From Paenibacillus pedocola (GTDB taxonomy: Bacteria; Bacillota; Bacilli; Paenibacillales; Paenibacillaceae), in assembly GCF_031599675.1 (NCBI RefSeq), contig NZ_CP134223.1:620001-684000 (forward strand): a stretch of 64,000 nucleotides of DNA, read 5' to 3'. Below the pieces are notes generated by a model that was given only the letters and a program-made list of their open reading frames with translations, was not told where the DNA came from and searched no databases. This document shows positions 37,195 to 47,200 of this stretch, one piece after another. Numbering within the stretch: the first letter of the stretch is position 1; each line of letters begins with the position of its first letter. Made by a program: the position numbers and the translations under genes.

Positions 37195-37482
37195 ATGGGC
37201 GATAATGATGATTTGGAGCGTAAGCTGAGCGAATTGCTGCAGGAAGGCGAAATGGAACAGGGTGACCGTAAGGCTAAGGAAATCCGCCAGATTTCGCCCA
37301 AATACGAGATCAGGATCCAGACTACGCTTGATCCTATCGTGGAAGAAACCCTGCGGTACCGCAAGATCGCTTATGAGCTGGATGACCGTTACGACAAATA
37401 TCTGGAGCGTTCGGGCAAAAGCCTTAACCCGCAGCAGGAGAAGGCCAAAGGACAGCCTGCTGAGCCCGGAAACAGACAATAA
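37195..37482 (+). CDS. Small charged protein of unknown function
   Basis: A 95-residue highly charged protein. The first 40 residues are helical and acidic (DDLERKLSELLQEGEMEQGD). The middle has KYEIRIQTTLDPIVEETLRYRK, and the tail is polar (SLNPQQEKAKGQPAEP). I do not recognise the family, and no membrane segment is seen. AAGGAGG lies 9 bases before the ATG, and the gene starts 15 bp after the phosphatase gene, so a shared transcript is likely. Confidence 0.75.
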   Translation: MGDNDDLERKLSELLQEGEMEQGDRKAKEIRQISPKYEIRIQTTLDPIVEETLRYRKIAYELDDRYDKYLERSGKSLNPQQEKAKGQPAEPGNRQ

Positions 37483-37590
37483 TAGAGCGTTGATGGTAAT
37501 GGAGCGGTTTCTCAAATAATGGGAAGCCGCTTCTTTGCGGGAGGCGGGTCAAATGTTAGAATGGAATTATATTAATGTAGGAGGGATACG

Positions 37591-38889
37591 ATGCTGATGG
37601 CATGGAAAAAGATTGTGGCTGCCGGAACAAGCGGCATGCTTTTGATAACGCTGCTGCTTAGCACAGCTATAGGATCCGTTGATGCGGCTGACGCGGCAGC
37701 AGTACAAGGAGCAGAGCAGGATGTCTTTCGCATCGTGGCGTTGGGAGATTCCGTAACTGCCGGGTATGAACCGGGAATGACGGACCCGAATACCAAACCT
37801 TACGGATATGCTGAAAGACTGCTGGAACAGGGCTGGTATCACGGAAGAAGCACACTCAGCAATTACGGAATACTGGGGCTGACCTCATCGGGACTGCTTA
37901 ACTATACAGTAGCCATTAAGGACGGCACGGCCACTACGCCGGATGGTATACAGGCCGCACTGCGTGATCCCCGGATCAGCCAGTTTGCCGCGCTGACACC
38001 GCAAATCAAGACGGAGCTTGAGGCAGCGGACCTGATTACAATTACAATCGGAGGAAATGATGTCAGCAGCCTCTTTCTGAATGTGAAGGAAATGGCCACT
38101 GCGGACTTTGATGCTCAGCTGGAACAGCGTTTGGCGGCCTACGGCACGAACGTGAAGACTGCGCTGGAGAATATACGTGCTGTCAATCCGGCTGCGACCA
38201 TTCTGCTGGCTGATCAATATCAGCCCGCTCCCAAAATTGCGCTTGGCGCGAATTATACTACGCTGATGAGCGCTGCGGAGCGCTTTACCGGAGTAGTGGA
38301 TAGCATCACGGCAAGCCTGAATAAAGCAGAAGCCCCTGTGCTGACAGCCCATATTGCCGCACAATTCGCGGGAGTGGAGGCCTCCCTGACCCATATTATC
38401 GGCGCGGGTGCAGCGGATTTTCATCCAACCCAGCTGGGATATGAGAAGATTGCCCGGGTCTTTGCCGAGCTGGTGTGGGGCGAGTACCGGACACCTGCTG
38501 TCCCTGCAATGACGACTGCTAACGCTACTGCACCAATGTCCATTGTGGTAAAGGGTGTAGAGCTCAATACGCCGAATAAGCCGATTTTGAAGAACGGACA
38601 GAACTTTTTGGCGCTCAAGGATATCCTGAATGCCGTAGGCGCTAACGGGAAATGGGACAATAAAACCTCCAGCGCTACAATTGTATATGGCGGTCGTACG
38701 GTCGTCATTACCATCGGCTCCAAGTTTATTAAGGTTAATGGTGTGAATCAGGCGATTGATACACCGGCATTTCTGCAAAAAGTCGGCAAAGAGGATAAAA
38801 CCTATCTGCCGCTCGCTGCGCTCGCTACCGGACTTGGCTTTGATGTGAATTACAGCAGCAAACTGCGGACTGCATTTATAAACCCATAA
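37591..38889 (+). CDS. Secreted SGNH/GDSL hydrolase with copper-amine-oxidase-like C-terminal domain
   Basis: A 432-residue exported protein. A signal peptide spans about residues 1-33 (KK, then a hydrophobic run, then VDAADA). The GDSL esterase/lipase domain (about 45-300) has block I ALGDSVTAGYEPG, block III TIGGNDVS and the catalytic Asp/His in DFHPTQLGYEKIA. Residues about 320-432 form a copper amine oxidase N-terminal-like domain (PILKNGQNFLALKDILNAVG, and YLPLAALATGLGFDVNY), common as a wall-associated module in Paenibacillus. The substrate may be acylated wall or environmental glycan (inference). AGGAGGG precedes the ATG. Confidence 0.9.
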   Translation: MLMAWKKIVAAGTSGMLLITLLLSTAIGSVDAADAAAVQGAEQDVFRIVALGDSVTAGYEPGMTDPNTKPYGYAERLLEQGWYHGRSTLSNYGILGLTSSGLLNYTVAIKDGTATTPDGIQAALRDPRISQFAALTPQIKTELEAADLITITIGGNDVSSLFLNVKEMATADFDAQLEQRLAAYGTNVKTALENIRAVNPAATILLADQYQPAPKIALGANYTTLMSAAERFTGVVDSITASLNKAEAPVLTAHIAAQFAGVEASLTHIIGAGAADFHPTQLGYEKIARVFAELVWGEYRTPAVPAMTTANATAPMSIVVKGVELNTPNKPILKNGQNFLALKDILNAVGANGKWDNKTSSATIVYGGRTVVITIGSKFIKVNGVNQAIDTPAFLQKVGKEDKTYLPLAALATGLGFDVNYSSKLRTAFINP

Positions 38890-38951
38890 TCTGCATACAG
38901 CTATAAATGTAATTAATAATTAACCCTATTGGCAAAGGTGGATGAAATTCG

Positions 38952-39551
38952 TTGTCTAATGCAAAATATAAGGCGGAATATCTCATTACGATGGATGATA
39001 TTGTGCGGGAAGGTGACCCCGTGCTCCGCACTGTAACAGAGCCGGTGAAGCTGCCCCTGGAAATTCAGGACCGGGAGGCGCTGGAGTGCATGCTGCAGTT
39101 TCTCAAAAACAGCCAGGACGCTGAGCTTTCCGCCAAATATAAACTACGCTCCGGTGTAGGCTTATCCGCCAACCAGATTGGCCTTACGCAGCGGATGTTC
39201 GTGATGTATCTGAAGGATGAGAACGGGAAAACGGTGGAGCATGCCTGGGTTAACCCGAAGATCATCAGCCATTCGGTGGCGATGGTGTATCTGCCTGAGA
39301 GCGAAGGCTGCCTGTCCGTTGACCGTCCGGTGCACGGGTTTGTACCGCGTTATGAGTCGGTGAAGGTAAAAGGCTATAACCTGGACGGCCAGGAGGTCGT
39401 CATGAAATTCAAGGGGTATCAGGCAATCATCATTCAGCATGAAATGGACCATCTGGACGGTATTATGTTTTACGACCGGATCAACCAGGAGAATCCGTTC
39501 AAGCTGCCGCAGGGGGTTGAAATCCGCAGCCTCTATGATCTGAAACAGTGA
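38952..39551 (+). CDS. def: Peptide deformylase
   Basis: A 199-residue type II deformylase that removes the formyl group from nascent proteins. Motif 1 is GVGLSANQIGL, motif 2 is EGCLSVDRPV (metal Cys), and motif 3 is QHEMDHLDGIMF (metal His pair and catalytic Glu). The 20-residue N-terminal extension and internal insertion (KNSQDAELSAKYKLRSG) are typical of Gram-positive type II enzymes. The start is TTG 38952 with AAAGGTGG about 10 bases upstream. It is a single-gene unit with a terminator. Confidence 0.95.
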   Translation: MSNAKYKAEYLITMDDIVREGDPVLRTVTEPVKLPLEIQDREALECMLQFLKNSQDAELSAKYKLRSGVGLSANQIGLTQRMFVMYLKDENGKTVEHAWVNPKIISHSVAMVYLPESEGCLSVDRPVHGFVPRYESVKVKGYNLDGQEVVMKFKGYQAIIIQHEMDHLDGIMFYDRINQENPFKLPQGVEIRSLYDLKQ

Positions 39552-39565
39552 ATACCGCACCAGAG

Positions 39566-39598
39566 AAGACCGCTATCCGGATCAGGATGGCGGTCTTT
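39566..39598 (+). terminator. Terminator of def
   Basis: AAGACCGCTATCC pairs with GGATGGCGGTCTT (one wobble) around a 6-base loop, followed by T residues. Confidence 0.82.
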
Positions 39599-39641
39599 TA
39601 GCTTGCAGCTGATAGCCGTGAAAATAGTTAAAAATCTTTAT

Positions 39642-39677
39642 AAAAAACAACCCGCTGCGCAGTAGCAGCGGGTTGTT
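39642..39677 (-). terminator. Terminator of hemL
   Basis: AACAACCCGCTGC (39646-39658) and GCAGCGGGTTGTT (39665-39677) form a perfect 13-bp stem. The A-run at 39642-39647 is the T-run on the minus strand. Confidence 0.87.
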
Positions 39678-39713
39678 CTCTAAAGTATAAAATTGCTGTT
39701 GGAACACCTATGC

Positions 39714-41030
39714 TTATTTCTCCGCAGCCATTGCCTGGAAGGAGGCCTCAGCCGCTTCCAGCGTAGCATCAATATCTGCATCGGTATGGGCTGTAGTCAG
39801 GAACCAGGCCTCATACTTGGACGGGGCAAGGTTGATGCCGCGGTCCAGCATATGGCGGAAGAAGCTGGCGAACATTTCGCCGTCCGTATCCTGAGCTTCT
39901 TCATAGTTCGTGATCGGGTGAGCACAGAAGTGGGTAGAGAATGCGCCGCGGATCCGGTTGATCGTCAGCGGAATGCCGTGACGGTCTGCGGAAGCCTGCA
40001 GGCCTTCGGTCAGGCGGATCGCAAGCCGCTCCATTTCCTCGTACACCCCTGCGCCCTGCAGTACTTCAAGACAGGCGATTCCTGCCGAGATGGAGGCCGG
40101 GTTGCCGGCCATGGTTCCGGCCTGATAAGCCGGTCCCAGCGGAGCAACCTGCTCCATGACATGCTTGCGGCCGCCGTAAGCACCGATCGGCAGACCGCCG
40201 CCGATAATCTTGCCAAGCGCAGTCAGGTCCGGGGTGATGTCTTCATGGTTATCAAGACCCGCATAGGTCTGGGTGGAGCCGTAGTGGAAGCGGAAAGCGG
40301 TGATCACCTCGTCGTAAATGACGAGGGAGCCGTTGTCGTGCGCCTGCTTGCACAGTCCTTCGAGAAAGCCCGGTTTAGGCATAACCATGCCGAAATTGCC
40401 GACGATCGGCTCGACCATAACAGCAGCAACATCCTCGCCCCACTTCTCCAGTGCCGCACGGAGGCTGTCCAGATCGTTGAACGGAACCGTAATGACCTCC
40501 TGGGCGATGCTGCCCGGTACACCGGCGCTGTCCGGGATGCCGAGAGTGGAAGGGCCGGAACCAGCGGCTACCAGTACCAGATCGGAATGTCCGTGATAGC
40601 AGCCGGCGAATTTAACGATTTTGCTGCGCTTCGTATAAGCGCGGGCTACACGGATGGTGGTCATAACGGCTTCCGTACCGGAGTTGACGAAGCGTACTTT
40701 ATCCATCGAAGGGATAGCTTCCTTGAGCATCTTGGCCAGCTTGATTTCAAGCTGGGTGGGCGTTCCGTAGAGGAGGCCATTCTGTGCAGCTTCCGTAATC
40801 GCTGCTGTGATATGCGGATGGGCATGGCCGGTAATGATCGGGCCGTATGCCGCGAGGTAATCGATGTACTCGTTGCCGTCCTCATCCCAGAAGCGGGAGC
40901 CTCCGGCACGTTTCATGAATACCGGGGCGCCTCCGCCAACGGCTTTGAAGGAACGGGAGGGACTGTTAACGCCCCCGACAATATGCTGAAGAGCTTCCTC
41001 GTATAATTGCGCTGATGTGCTGCGGTTCAT
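39714..41030 (-). CDS. hemL: Glutamate-1-semialdehyde 2,1-aminomutase
   Basis: A 438-residue PLP enzyme that makes 5-aminolevulinate for haem and other tetrapyrroles. [12 protein letters not shown] and [15 protein letters not shown] are near the N terminus, [14 protein letters not shown] holds the PLP-ring aspartate, and Lys274 in [19 protein letters not shown] is the Schiff-base lysine. It stands alone rather than in a hemAXCDBL operon. The wording of the active site ([11 protein letters not shown]) is like the second B. subtilis copy GsaB, so a main hemL may exist elsewhere. AAAGGATGAT precedes the ATG. Confidence 0.92.
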   Translation of the reverse strand: MNRSTSAQLYEEALQHIVGGVNSPSRSFKAVGGGAPVFMKRAGGSRFWDEDGNEYIDYLAAYGPIITGHAHPHITAAITEAAQNGLLYGTPTQLEIKLAKMLKEAIPSMDKVRFVNSGTEAVMTTIRVARAYTKRSKIVKFAGCYHGHSDLVLVAAGSGPSTLGIPDSAGVPGSIAQEVITVPFNDLDSLRAALEKWGEDVAAVMVEPIVGNFGMVMPKPGFLEGLCKQAHDNGSLVIYDEVITAFRFHYGSTQTYAGLDNHEDITPDLTALGKIIGGGLPIGAYGGRKHVMEQVAPLGPAYQAGTMAGNPASISAGIACLEVLQGAGVYEEMERLAIRLTEGLQASADRHGIPLTINRIRGAFSTHFCAHPITNYEEAQDTDGEMFASFFRHMLDRGINLAPSKYEAWFLTTAHTDADIDATLEAAEASFQAMAAEK

Positions 41031-41067
41031 AATAGATCATCCTTTCATTTGTCCTCAGGGCAAGGGA

Positions 41068-41103
41068 ACGGGCGAACAGCGATGGATATCGTTGTCCGCC
41101 CGT
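41068..41103. terminator. Stable hairpin between the LCP and hemL genes
   Basis: Arms 41068-41083 and 41088-41103 pair over 16 positions (one wobble, one mismatch) around GGAT. It lies after the LCP gene and before hemL, both on the minus strand. No clear T-run follows, so termination may be partial. Confidence 0.55.
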
Positions 41104-41131
41104 CCTTAGGCCGAGTAGGTGTAGTGCTTCA

Positions 41132-42181
41132 CTAGTTTCCGCTTGTGGCTGATGGACTGCTCTCGGGAGAGGCTTCCGGTGATGCCGTCGGCTCGGGTGC
41201 AGTCATGGTATCCTGTACGAATTGCTTAAGCTCATCTTCGCTGCTGATGCCGATGACAGACGCGCCGCCGCTGGTCTTTTCTTCAGTCAGCAGTTCCATT
41301 GGCGGAATCTGTTCGCTGCCGCCCATCGAGCTGTCATAACCGACGCTAGCCAGCTTCCACATATCGTCAACCGACAGGTTCGTATCGATATACGGGGTAA
41401 CCTGTGAGAGAATGCTTGGCAGCTTAATAATAGAAGTGGTACTGATTACCTTGTCAGCTACGGCTTTCAGGAAGCCGCGCTGGCGTTCCGTCCGGGTGAA
41501 ATCGGAGGTAGCGTCATGACGGAAACGCACATATTGCAGTGCCATATTGCCGTCGAGATGCTGGAAGCCCTGTTTGAGATCGATGTCGTATTCAGGCCCG
41601 TCGGCTATGGTCTTGTAAACCATGTCCTTCTCGACCTCATAATCAATTCCGCCAACCGCATCCACCAGCTTAATGAAGCCTTGGAAATCGGTGTAGACAT
41701 AGTATTGAATCGGGATACCGAGCAGGTCGCTGACCGTCTGCATCGCCGTATTGGGACCGTGGGTGATCGCTGTATTAATACGCTCCTTGTCATATCCGGG
41801 AATGTTCACGTAGGTATCGCGAAGAATGGAGAAAACATAGAATTTCTTCTTTACCGGATCAAGGGAGGCAACCAGCATCGTATCTGAGCGCGGGACTTCG
41901 CCTTTCTTCACTCCGCGCGCATCGACACCCATGAGGAGGATGTTTACGGGCTCGGTACCTTCCCATTTTGGGGGCTGAACGGCTTCAGCTGAAGGAGAGG
42001 GGACGGCTGCAAAAGGTGAAGCAGAGCCGGTTTTGTGTAAATTGTCCAGCTGGTTGTAGATAGAGGTGAAGTAAAAGATCGTCCCGCCGACAACTAGGAG
42101 GAGTATAATTGCCAGAGTCCAGAGCAGCGGTTTCTTTTTTGATTTGCCGGCTTTTGTTTGCCGGTTCTTTCTTGGTGGCAT
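41132..42181 (-). CDS. LytR-CpsA-Psr family wall polymer ligase
   Basis: A 349-residue membrane-anchored protein. A basic N terminus (RKNRQTKAGKSKKK) precedes one membrane helix (about 18-40). The LCP domain follows (about 75-260): NILLMGVDARG, RSDTMLVASLDP, YVFSILRDTYVNIPG, and the late QYVRFRHDATSDFTRTERQRGFL. These contain the Arg and Asp residues that bind polyprenyl pyrophosphate. Such proteins attach teichoic acids or capsule to peptidoglycan. The C-terminal tail is Ser/Pro/Glu-rich and probably disordered. Several paralogues are usual, so no Tag name is given. Confidence 0.92.
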   Translation of the reverse strand: MPPRKNRQTKAGKSKKKPLLWTLAIILLLVVGGTIFYFTSIYNQLDNLHKTGSASPFAAVPSPSAEAVQPPKWEGTEPVNILLMGVDARGVKKGEVPRSDTMLVASLDPVKKKFYVFSILRDTYVNIPGYDKERINTAITHGPNTAMQTVSDLLGIPIQYYVYTDFQGFIKLVDAVGGIDYEVEKDMVYKTIADGPEYDIDLKQGFQHLDGNMALQYVRFRHDATSDFTRTERQRGFLKAVADKVISTTSIIKLPSILSQVTPYIDTNLSVDDMWKLASVGYDSSMGGSEQIPPMELLTEEKTSGGASVIGISSEDELKQFVQDTMTAPEPTASPEASPESSPSATSGN

Positions 42182-42306
42182 TTCGTTCTTCCTTTCGCAT
42201 TCACATTGACTACATTATAATTTCTTTTAGGAATACAAGCAATTTCGGAATATTCCGCCAATTTTTTTAGAAAAATCATAATGAAGAATGTTAGGAGTAG
42301 ATACAT

Positions 42307-42774
42307 ATGACGAATATTATCGAAATCGGGCAGCAGGTACCTGATTTTACACTTCCTGCATCAACAGGCGGGGTGATGAGCTTAAGCCAGTTCCGCGGAC
42401 GCAAGGTGCTGCTTTATTTTTATCCGAAAAATATGACGCCCGCCTGTACCCAGGAGGCCTGTGAATTCCGTGACGCCCATGATGAAATCACCGCCCGGGG
42501 AGCCGTAGTGCTGGGAATCAGCCCGGACAGTCTGGCTTCGCATGCCAAGTTCATCAGCAAGAATAGTCTGCCGTTCCCGCTATTGTCCGATGAAGATCAT
42601 CGGGTAAGCGAAATGTTCGGGGTCTGGCAGCTGAAAAAGCTGTATGGCAGAGAATTTATGGGCATCGTACGTTCCACTTTCCTCATCGATGAGCAGGGTA
42701 TACTTACGGCGGAATGGAAAAAAGTCCGCGTAAAAGGCCATGTTGAAAAGGCTGTAGAAGAAATCATGAAATAA
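42307..42774 (+). CDS. bcp: Thioredoxin-dependent thiol peroxidase, Bcp type
   Basis: A 155-residue peroxiredoxin Q. The peroxidatic Cys47 and resolving Cys52 are in KNMTPACTQEACEFRD (C-x4-C on one helix). FYP before and FLIDEQG after are family typical. It reduces hydrogen and organic peroxides with thioredoxin. Most relatives have TPGC; here Gly is Ala (TPAC), a mild change. It lies between a minus-strand LCP gene and the activase gene, with its own start region. Confidence 0.93.
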   Translation: MTNIIEIGQQVPDFTLPASTGGVMSLSQFRGRKVLLYFYPKNMTPACTQEACEFRDAHDEITARGAVVLGISPDSLASHAKFISKNSLPFPLLSDEDHRVSEMFGVWQLKKLYGREFMGIVRSTFLIDEQGILTAEWKKVRVKGHVEKAVEEIMK

Positions 42775-42893
42775 TTAAGTATGATGGTAATGATTTCTAA
42801 ATGTCTATAACATTTTTAACAGCTTTCCTAAGGCGCTCTCATGATATAGTTGCCTCATATTACTTCAAATTTGGGGAATGGCAAGGGGATGGC

Positions 42894-45800
42894 ATGATGA
42901 TGCGTATTGGGCTTGATGTCGGATCAACTACGGCCAAATTGGTTGTTATGGAACGGAATACAATTGTTTATCAAGATTATGTTAGACACTATAGCGATAT
43001 AAAAAAAGCTGCCCTCTCCCTTCTGTCTGATGTCCGGGACAGATTTCCGGATAGGAAGGCAGCATTAACTGTAAGCGGTTCCTCGGGCCTGTCTTTATCG
43101 AAGCTTGGCGGAGTCCCCTTCGTTCAGGAGGTTATTGCCTGTACCAAAGCGATCAGTGAGCTGATCCCGCAGTGTGATACGGCAATTGAACTTGGCGGGG
43201 AAGACGCCAAGATTATTTATTTGAACGGCGGCATCGAGCAGCGGATGAACACGGCCTGTGCAGGCGGCACAGGAGCATTCATCGATCAGATGGCCTCACT
43301 GCTGCAGACCGATCCTGCCGGTCTGAACACCCTTGCAGAGAAGCATGAGCGGATTTATCCCATCGCTTCGCGCTGCGGTGTATTTGCCAAAAGTGATGTG
43401 CAGCCGCTGCTTAATGAAGGGGCCCGGCGTGAGGATGTTGCCGCCTCGATCTTTCAGAGCATCGTGAACCAGACCATCAGCGGTCTGGCCTGCGGGCGTC
43501 CGATCCGCGGCCGGGTGGCTTTTTTGGGCGGTCCGCTTACCTTCCTGCCTGCGCTGCGGGAACGGTTTGCGGAGACGCTGGGACTTAAGGAAGGCGAGAT
43601 GCTGTTCCCGGAACGCTCCCAGTATTTTGTAGCGATTGGTTCAGCGCTGTCACAATCGGAGCCGCTCGTGCTTCCGCTGGCGGACTGGATCGCACGGATT
43701 GCTGCGGTCGATTTCAAGGCCGACCGTGCTGAGGACGCCGAGCTGCCGCCGCTGTTTGAAACGGCGGCGGATTTGGCCGACTTCCGGCTGCGCCACAGCA
43801 AAGCTTCGGTTGCCCGCGCAGAGCTGGCGGACTACAGCGGCCCGTGCTATCTCGGAATTGACGCCGGCTCGACAACAACGAAGCTGGTGATCACAGGTGC
43901 AGACGATGAGATTCTGTATACCTCTTATGGAAGCAACAAGGGGAATCCGCTGCAGTCCGTCAGTGATGCCATGAAGGAAATCTACCGGATTCTGCCGGAT
44001 GACTGCTATATAGCCGGTTCCTATGCGACCGGTTATGGTGAAGGCTTAATTAAAGCTGCGCTGCGCACGGATGGCGGGGAAGTGGAGACGGTAGCCCATT
44101 ATAAGGCAGCCTCCAAGTTCATGCCCGAGGTCGATTTTATTCTCGATATCGGCGGACAGGATATGAAGTGCATCAAAATCCGCGGAGGTGCGATTGACAG
44201 CCTGATGCTTAATGAAGCCTGCTCAGCAGGCTGCGGTTCGTTCCTGGAGAGCTTTGCCTCTGCCCTGGAGCTTGGAATTGAGGAATTCGCCAAGTCCGCG
44301 CTGGAATCGAGCAAGCCGGTTAATCTGGGCTCACGCTGTACTGTATTTATGAACTCCAAGGTGAAGCAGGTGCAGAAGGAAGGCGCCTCCCTGGCCGACC
44401 TGTCGGCAGGACTCGCCTATTCCGTAATTAAGAATGCACTGCAAAAGGTCATTAAAATCCGCAACCCTGAGGATCTGGGACGTAATATTATTGTTCAAGG
44501 CGGAACCTTCTATAATGAAGCCGTTCTGCGGGCATTTGAGCAGCTGACCGGCAGAACGGTGGTAAGACCCGATATTGCCGGGGTTATGGGAGCGTACGGC
44601 TGTGCGCTGATTGCCAAGGAGAATGCCGGAGCCAGCGGATTCAGCACACTGCTTGGTCCGGATGAGCTGGATGCATTCACCTACGAGGTTTCCCCGGGCC
44701 GCTGCGGCCTGTGCGCCAACAACTGTGCACTGACAATCAGCCGTTTCCCCGACAAGAGCTTCCACGTCACCGGAAACCGCTGTGAGCGGGGGGCGGGCGG
44801 CAAGAAGAAGAAGAATACACTGCCCAATCTGATGCAGTATAAATATGAGCGCTTTTTTGATTATGAAGGGCTGCCGGAGGAGCAGGCAGAGCGGGGAACC
44901 GTCGGGATTCCGCGGACAATGAACATGTTCGAGAATTATCCGTTCTGGCATACCTTCTTTACAACTTTGCGCTACCGGACTGTGCTGTCCCCCAAATCCA
45001 GCAAAAAGCTGTACGAGAGCGGCATGGACACCATTCCTTCTGAATCGATTTGCTATCCGGCGAAAATGGCCCACGGGCATGTGCAGAGTCTGGTCGGTAA
45101 AGGCGTTGATTTTATCTTTTACCCGGCGATTGTGTACGAAAAGAAAGAGGATGACGCGGCGACGAATCATTTTAACTGCCCGGTGGTCGCTTCCTATCCC
45201 GAGGTTATCCGCAACAATATGGACAGCCTGAAGGAGGGGAGAGTTCCGCTCGTCAGCCCGTTCCTGACCTTTGACGATATTGCTGCCCTGACCAAAGGGC
45301 TGATCAAGACGTTCACAGACATTCCGAAGGAAGAAATATTCGCAGCAGTACAGGCGGGGCTGGCCGAAGCAGAGCATGCCAAAAAGGATGTGCGTACGAA
45401 AGGCGAGGAAACGCTGGATTTCCTGAGCACAACCGGGACGAAAGGGATTCTGCTCTGCGGTCATCCCTATCACGCCGATCCGGAGATCAACCACGGGATT
45501 GCCGATATGATCACCGGGATGGGGCTCGCTGTACTGACCGAGGATTCGGTCTGCCATCTGGACCGCAGTGAAGGCGATGTCGCAGTGGTCAACCAATGGA
45601 CCTACCATGCCCGGATGTACCGTGCCGCGCGCCTGGCGGCTTCCAGGAACGATCTGGAGCTGGTTCAGCTGACCTCCTTCGGCTGCGGCATCGATGCTAT
45701 TACCTGTGATGCAGTCCAGGAGATTATGGAGCGGCACAACAAAGTGTACACCTTGATTAAAATCGATGAGATCAGCAATCTCGGTGCAGCCCGTATCCGC

Positions 45801-47177
45801 CTGCGCTCGCTTCAGGCAGCCATGCGTGAGCGGGAGAGAAGTGATGTGCAGCCGCAGCTGCTGTATAAAACCCAGGCCAATGTTCCGTTTACCAAGGAAA
45901 TGAAGGAGACCTATACGATTCTGGCGCCGCAGATGTCGCCGGTCCACTTCGAACTTTTCGAACGCGTCTTCCGTGATGCCGGATACCGTCTTAAGGTGCT
46001 GGAAACCACAGGGCCGCAGGAGACGGAGGAAGGCCTCAGATTTGTTAACAATGATGCCTGCTATCCAGCCATAGTCACCATCGGGCAGATCCTGTCGGCG
46101 CTTAAGAGCGGAGATTACGATCCGAACCGGACCGCAGTCATTATGTCACAGACGGGCGGCGGATGCCGGGCTACCAACTATATTTCGCTGCTGCGAAAGG
46201 CGCTCAAAGACTCTGATTTGGGGCAAATCCCGGTAATCTCCCTGAATGCCTCGGGCATGGAGAATCAGCCTGGCTTCCGCATCAGCCTGAAGCTGGCCAA
46301 CCGGCTGGTCGCAGCGGCCTGCTACGGAGATCTGATGATGCGGCTACTGCACCGGTTCAGACCCTACGAGCGGATACCGGGAAGCGCGGAACTGCTGTAC
46401 CGTAAAGGGATGGAGCGCTGCAAGAGCAGCCTGTCGAACTTCTCGTTCCGTGAGTACAAACGGGTGATCCGGGGGATTGTTGCCGAGTTCAGCCGTCTGC
46501 CGGTCCACTCTGCCTTGAAACCGAAAGTCGGTATCGTCGGCGAAATTCTGATCAAGTTCCATCCGGACGCCAACAACCGGATCATTGAGATGATCGAAGC
46601 GGAGGGCGGCGAAGCGGTGATGCCGGATTTCCTGGACTTTATCTTCTATTGCATCTATAACCCGATCTACAAGGCGGAGCAATTCGGCAAGAGCAAGAGG
46701 CTGGGATACATCAATCCGATGCTGATCTCTTATCTGGAAATTTACCGCAAGCCGGTCAAGGTAGCGCTGGAGGAAGCGGGCCTGGCTAAGAGCAGAGAAA
46801 ACATTTACGGTCTGGCTGAGAAGGCAAGCCGCCTTGTCTCCGTGGGTAATCAGATGGGCGAAGGCTGGTTCCTGACAGCGGAAATGATGGATCTGCTGGA
46901 CAATGGTGTGAATAATATTGTCTGTATTCAGCCGTTCGCCTGCCTGCCGAACCATATCACAGGGCGCGGCATGATTAAAGGGCTTAAGGAGCTGTATCCC
47001 GGAGCCAACATTGCTGCCATTGACTACGATGCGGGGGTCAGCGTGGTGAATCAGGCAAACCGGATTAAGCTGATGATGTCCATTGCCAGCGAACTGGTTA
47101 GCGGAACGCATGCTAAACCGCCGGCAGCCAGCCTGGTACAGCCGGCGTTGCTGGGGACCTTCGGAAGCGGAGTATAG
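42894..47177 (+). CDS. 2-Hydroxyacyl-CoA dehydratase activase-related protein, fused multidomain
   Basis: A 1427-residue protein. Residues about 3-290 and 320-590 are two BadF/BadG/HgdC-type ATPase domains, each starting with a phosphate loop (GLDVGSTTAKLVV and GIDAGSTTTKLVI). Each keeps the two cysteines that hold the shared [4Fe-4S] cluster in HgdC: NTACAGGTGAF plus SRCGVFAKSDV, and NEACSAGCGSF plus SRCTVFMNSKV. A Cys-rich GRCGLCANNC and NRCERG follow, then a DUF2229-type region and an HgdB-like C-terminal half. Start 42894 follows AAGGGG; an upstream start at 42801 adds unrelated residues. The reaction is unknown. Confidence 0.9.
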   Translation: MMMRIGLDVGSTTAKLVVMERNTIVYQDYVRHYSDIKKAALSLLSDVRDRFPDRKAALTVSGSSGLSLSKLGGVPFVQEVIACTKAISELIPQCDTAIELGGEDAKIIYLNGGIEQRMNTACAGGTGAFIDQMASLLQTDPAGLNTLAEKHERIYPIASRCGVFAKSDVQPLLNEGARREDVAASIFQSIVNQTISGLACGRPIRGRVAFLGGPLTFLPALRERFAETLGLKEGEMLFPERSQYFVAIGSALSQSEPLVLPLADWIARIAAVDFKADRAEDAELPPLFETAADLADFRLRHSKASVARAELADYSGPCYLGIDAGSTTTKLVITGADDEILYTSYGSNKGNPLQSVSDAMKEIYRILPDDCYIAGSYATGYGEGLIKAALRTDGGEVETVAHYKAASKFMPEVDFILDIGGQDMKCIKIRGGAIDSLMLNEACSAGCGSFLESFASALELGIEEFAKSALESSKPVNLGSRCTVFMNSKVKQVQKEGASLADLSAGLAYSVIKNALQKVIKIRNPEDLGRNIIVQGGTFYNEAVLRAFEQLTGRTVVRPDIAGVMGAYGCALIAKENAGASGFSTLLGPDELDAFTYEVSPGRCGLCANNCALTISRFPDKSFHVTGNRCERGAGGKKKKNTLPNLMQYKYERFFDYEGLPEEQAERGTVGIPRTMNMFENYPFWHTFFTTLRYRTVLSPKSSKKLYESGMDTIPSESICYPAKMAHGHVQSLVGKGVDFIFYPAIVYEKKEDDAATNHFNCPVVASYPEVIRNNMDSLKEGRVPLVSPFLTFDDIAALTKGLIKTFTDIPKEEIFAAVQAGLAEAEHAKKDVRTKGEETLDFLSTTGTKGILLCGHPYHADPEINHGIADMITGMGLAVLTEDSVCHLDRSEGDVAVVNQWTYHARMYRAARLAASRNDLELVQLTSFGCGIDAITCDAVQEIMERHNKVYTLIKIDEISNLGAARIRLRSLQAAMRERERSDVQPQLLYKTQANVPFTKEMKETYTILAPQMSPVHFELFERVFRDAGYRLKVLETTGPQETEEGLRFVNNDACYPAIVTIGQILSALKSGDYDPNRTAVIMSQTGGGCRATNYISLLRKALKDSDLGQIPVISLNASGMENQPGFRISLKLANRLVAAACYGDLMMRLLHRFRPYERIPGSAELLYRKGMERCKSSLSNFSFREYKRVIRGIVAEFSRLPVHSALKPKVGIVGEILIKFHPDANNRIIEMIEAEGGEAVMPDFLDFIFYCIYNPIYKAEQFGKSKRLGYINPMLISYLEIYRKPVKVALEEAGLAKSRENIYGLAEKASRLVSVGNQMGEGWFLTAEMMDLLDNGVNNIVCIQPFACLPNHITGRGMIKGLKELYPGANIAAIDYDAGVSVVNQANRIKLMMSIASELVSGTHAKPPAASLVQPALLGTFGSGV

Positions 47178-47200
47178 TCTTGGGGGCATATATATAAGCA

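Noticed and set aside
39693..41006. 437-codon open frame antisense to hemL
   Set aside because: The opposite strand encodes a complete aminomutase with all active-site residues. The antisense frame has no family motifs and results from codon bias.
42801..42893. 31-residue N-terminal extension of the activase-type protein
   Set aside because: The phosphate loop GLDVGSTTAK begins a few residues after ATG 42894, which has AAGGGG upstream; the extension has no such site and covers likely promoter DNA.
44331..45947. 538-codon open frame antisense to the activase-type gene
   Set aside because: It lies wholly inside a well-supported coding region and its translation is Arg/Gln/His-rich without known motifs.
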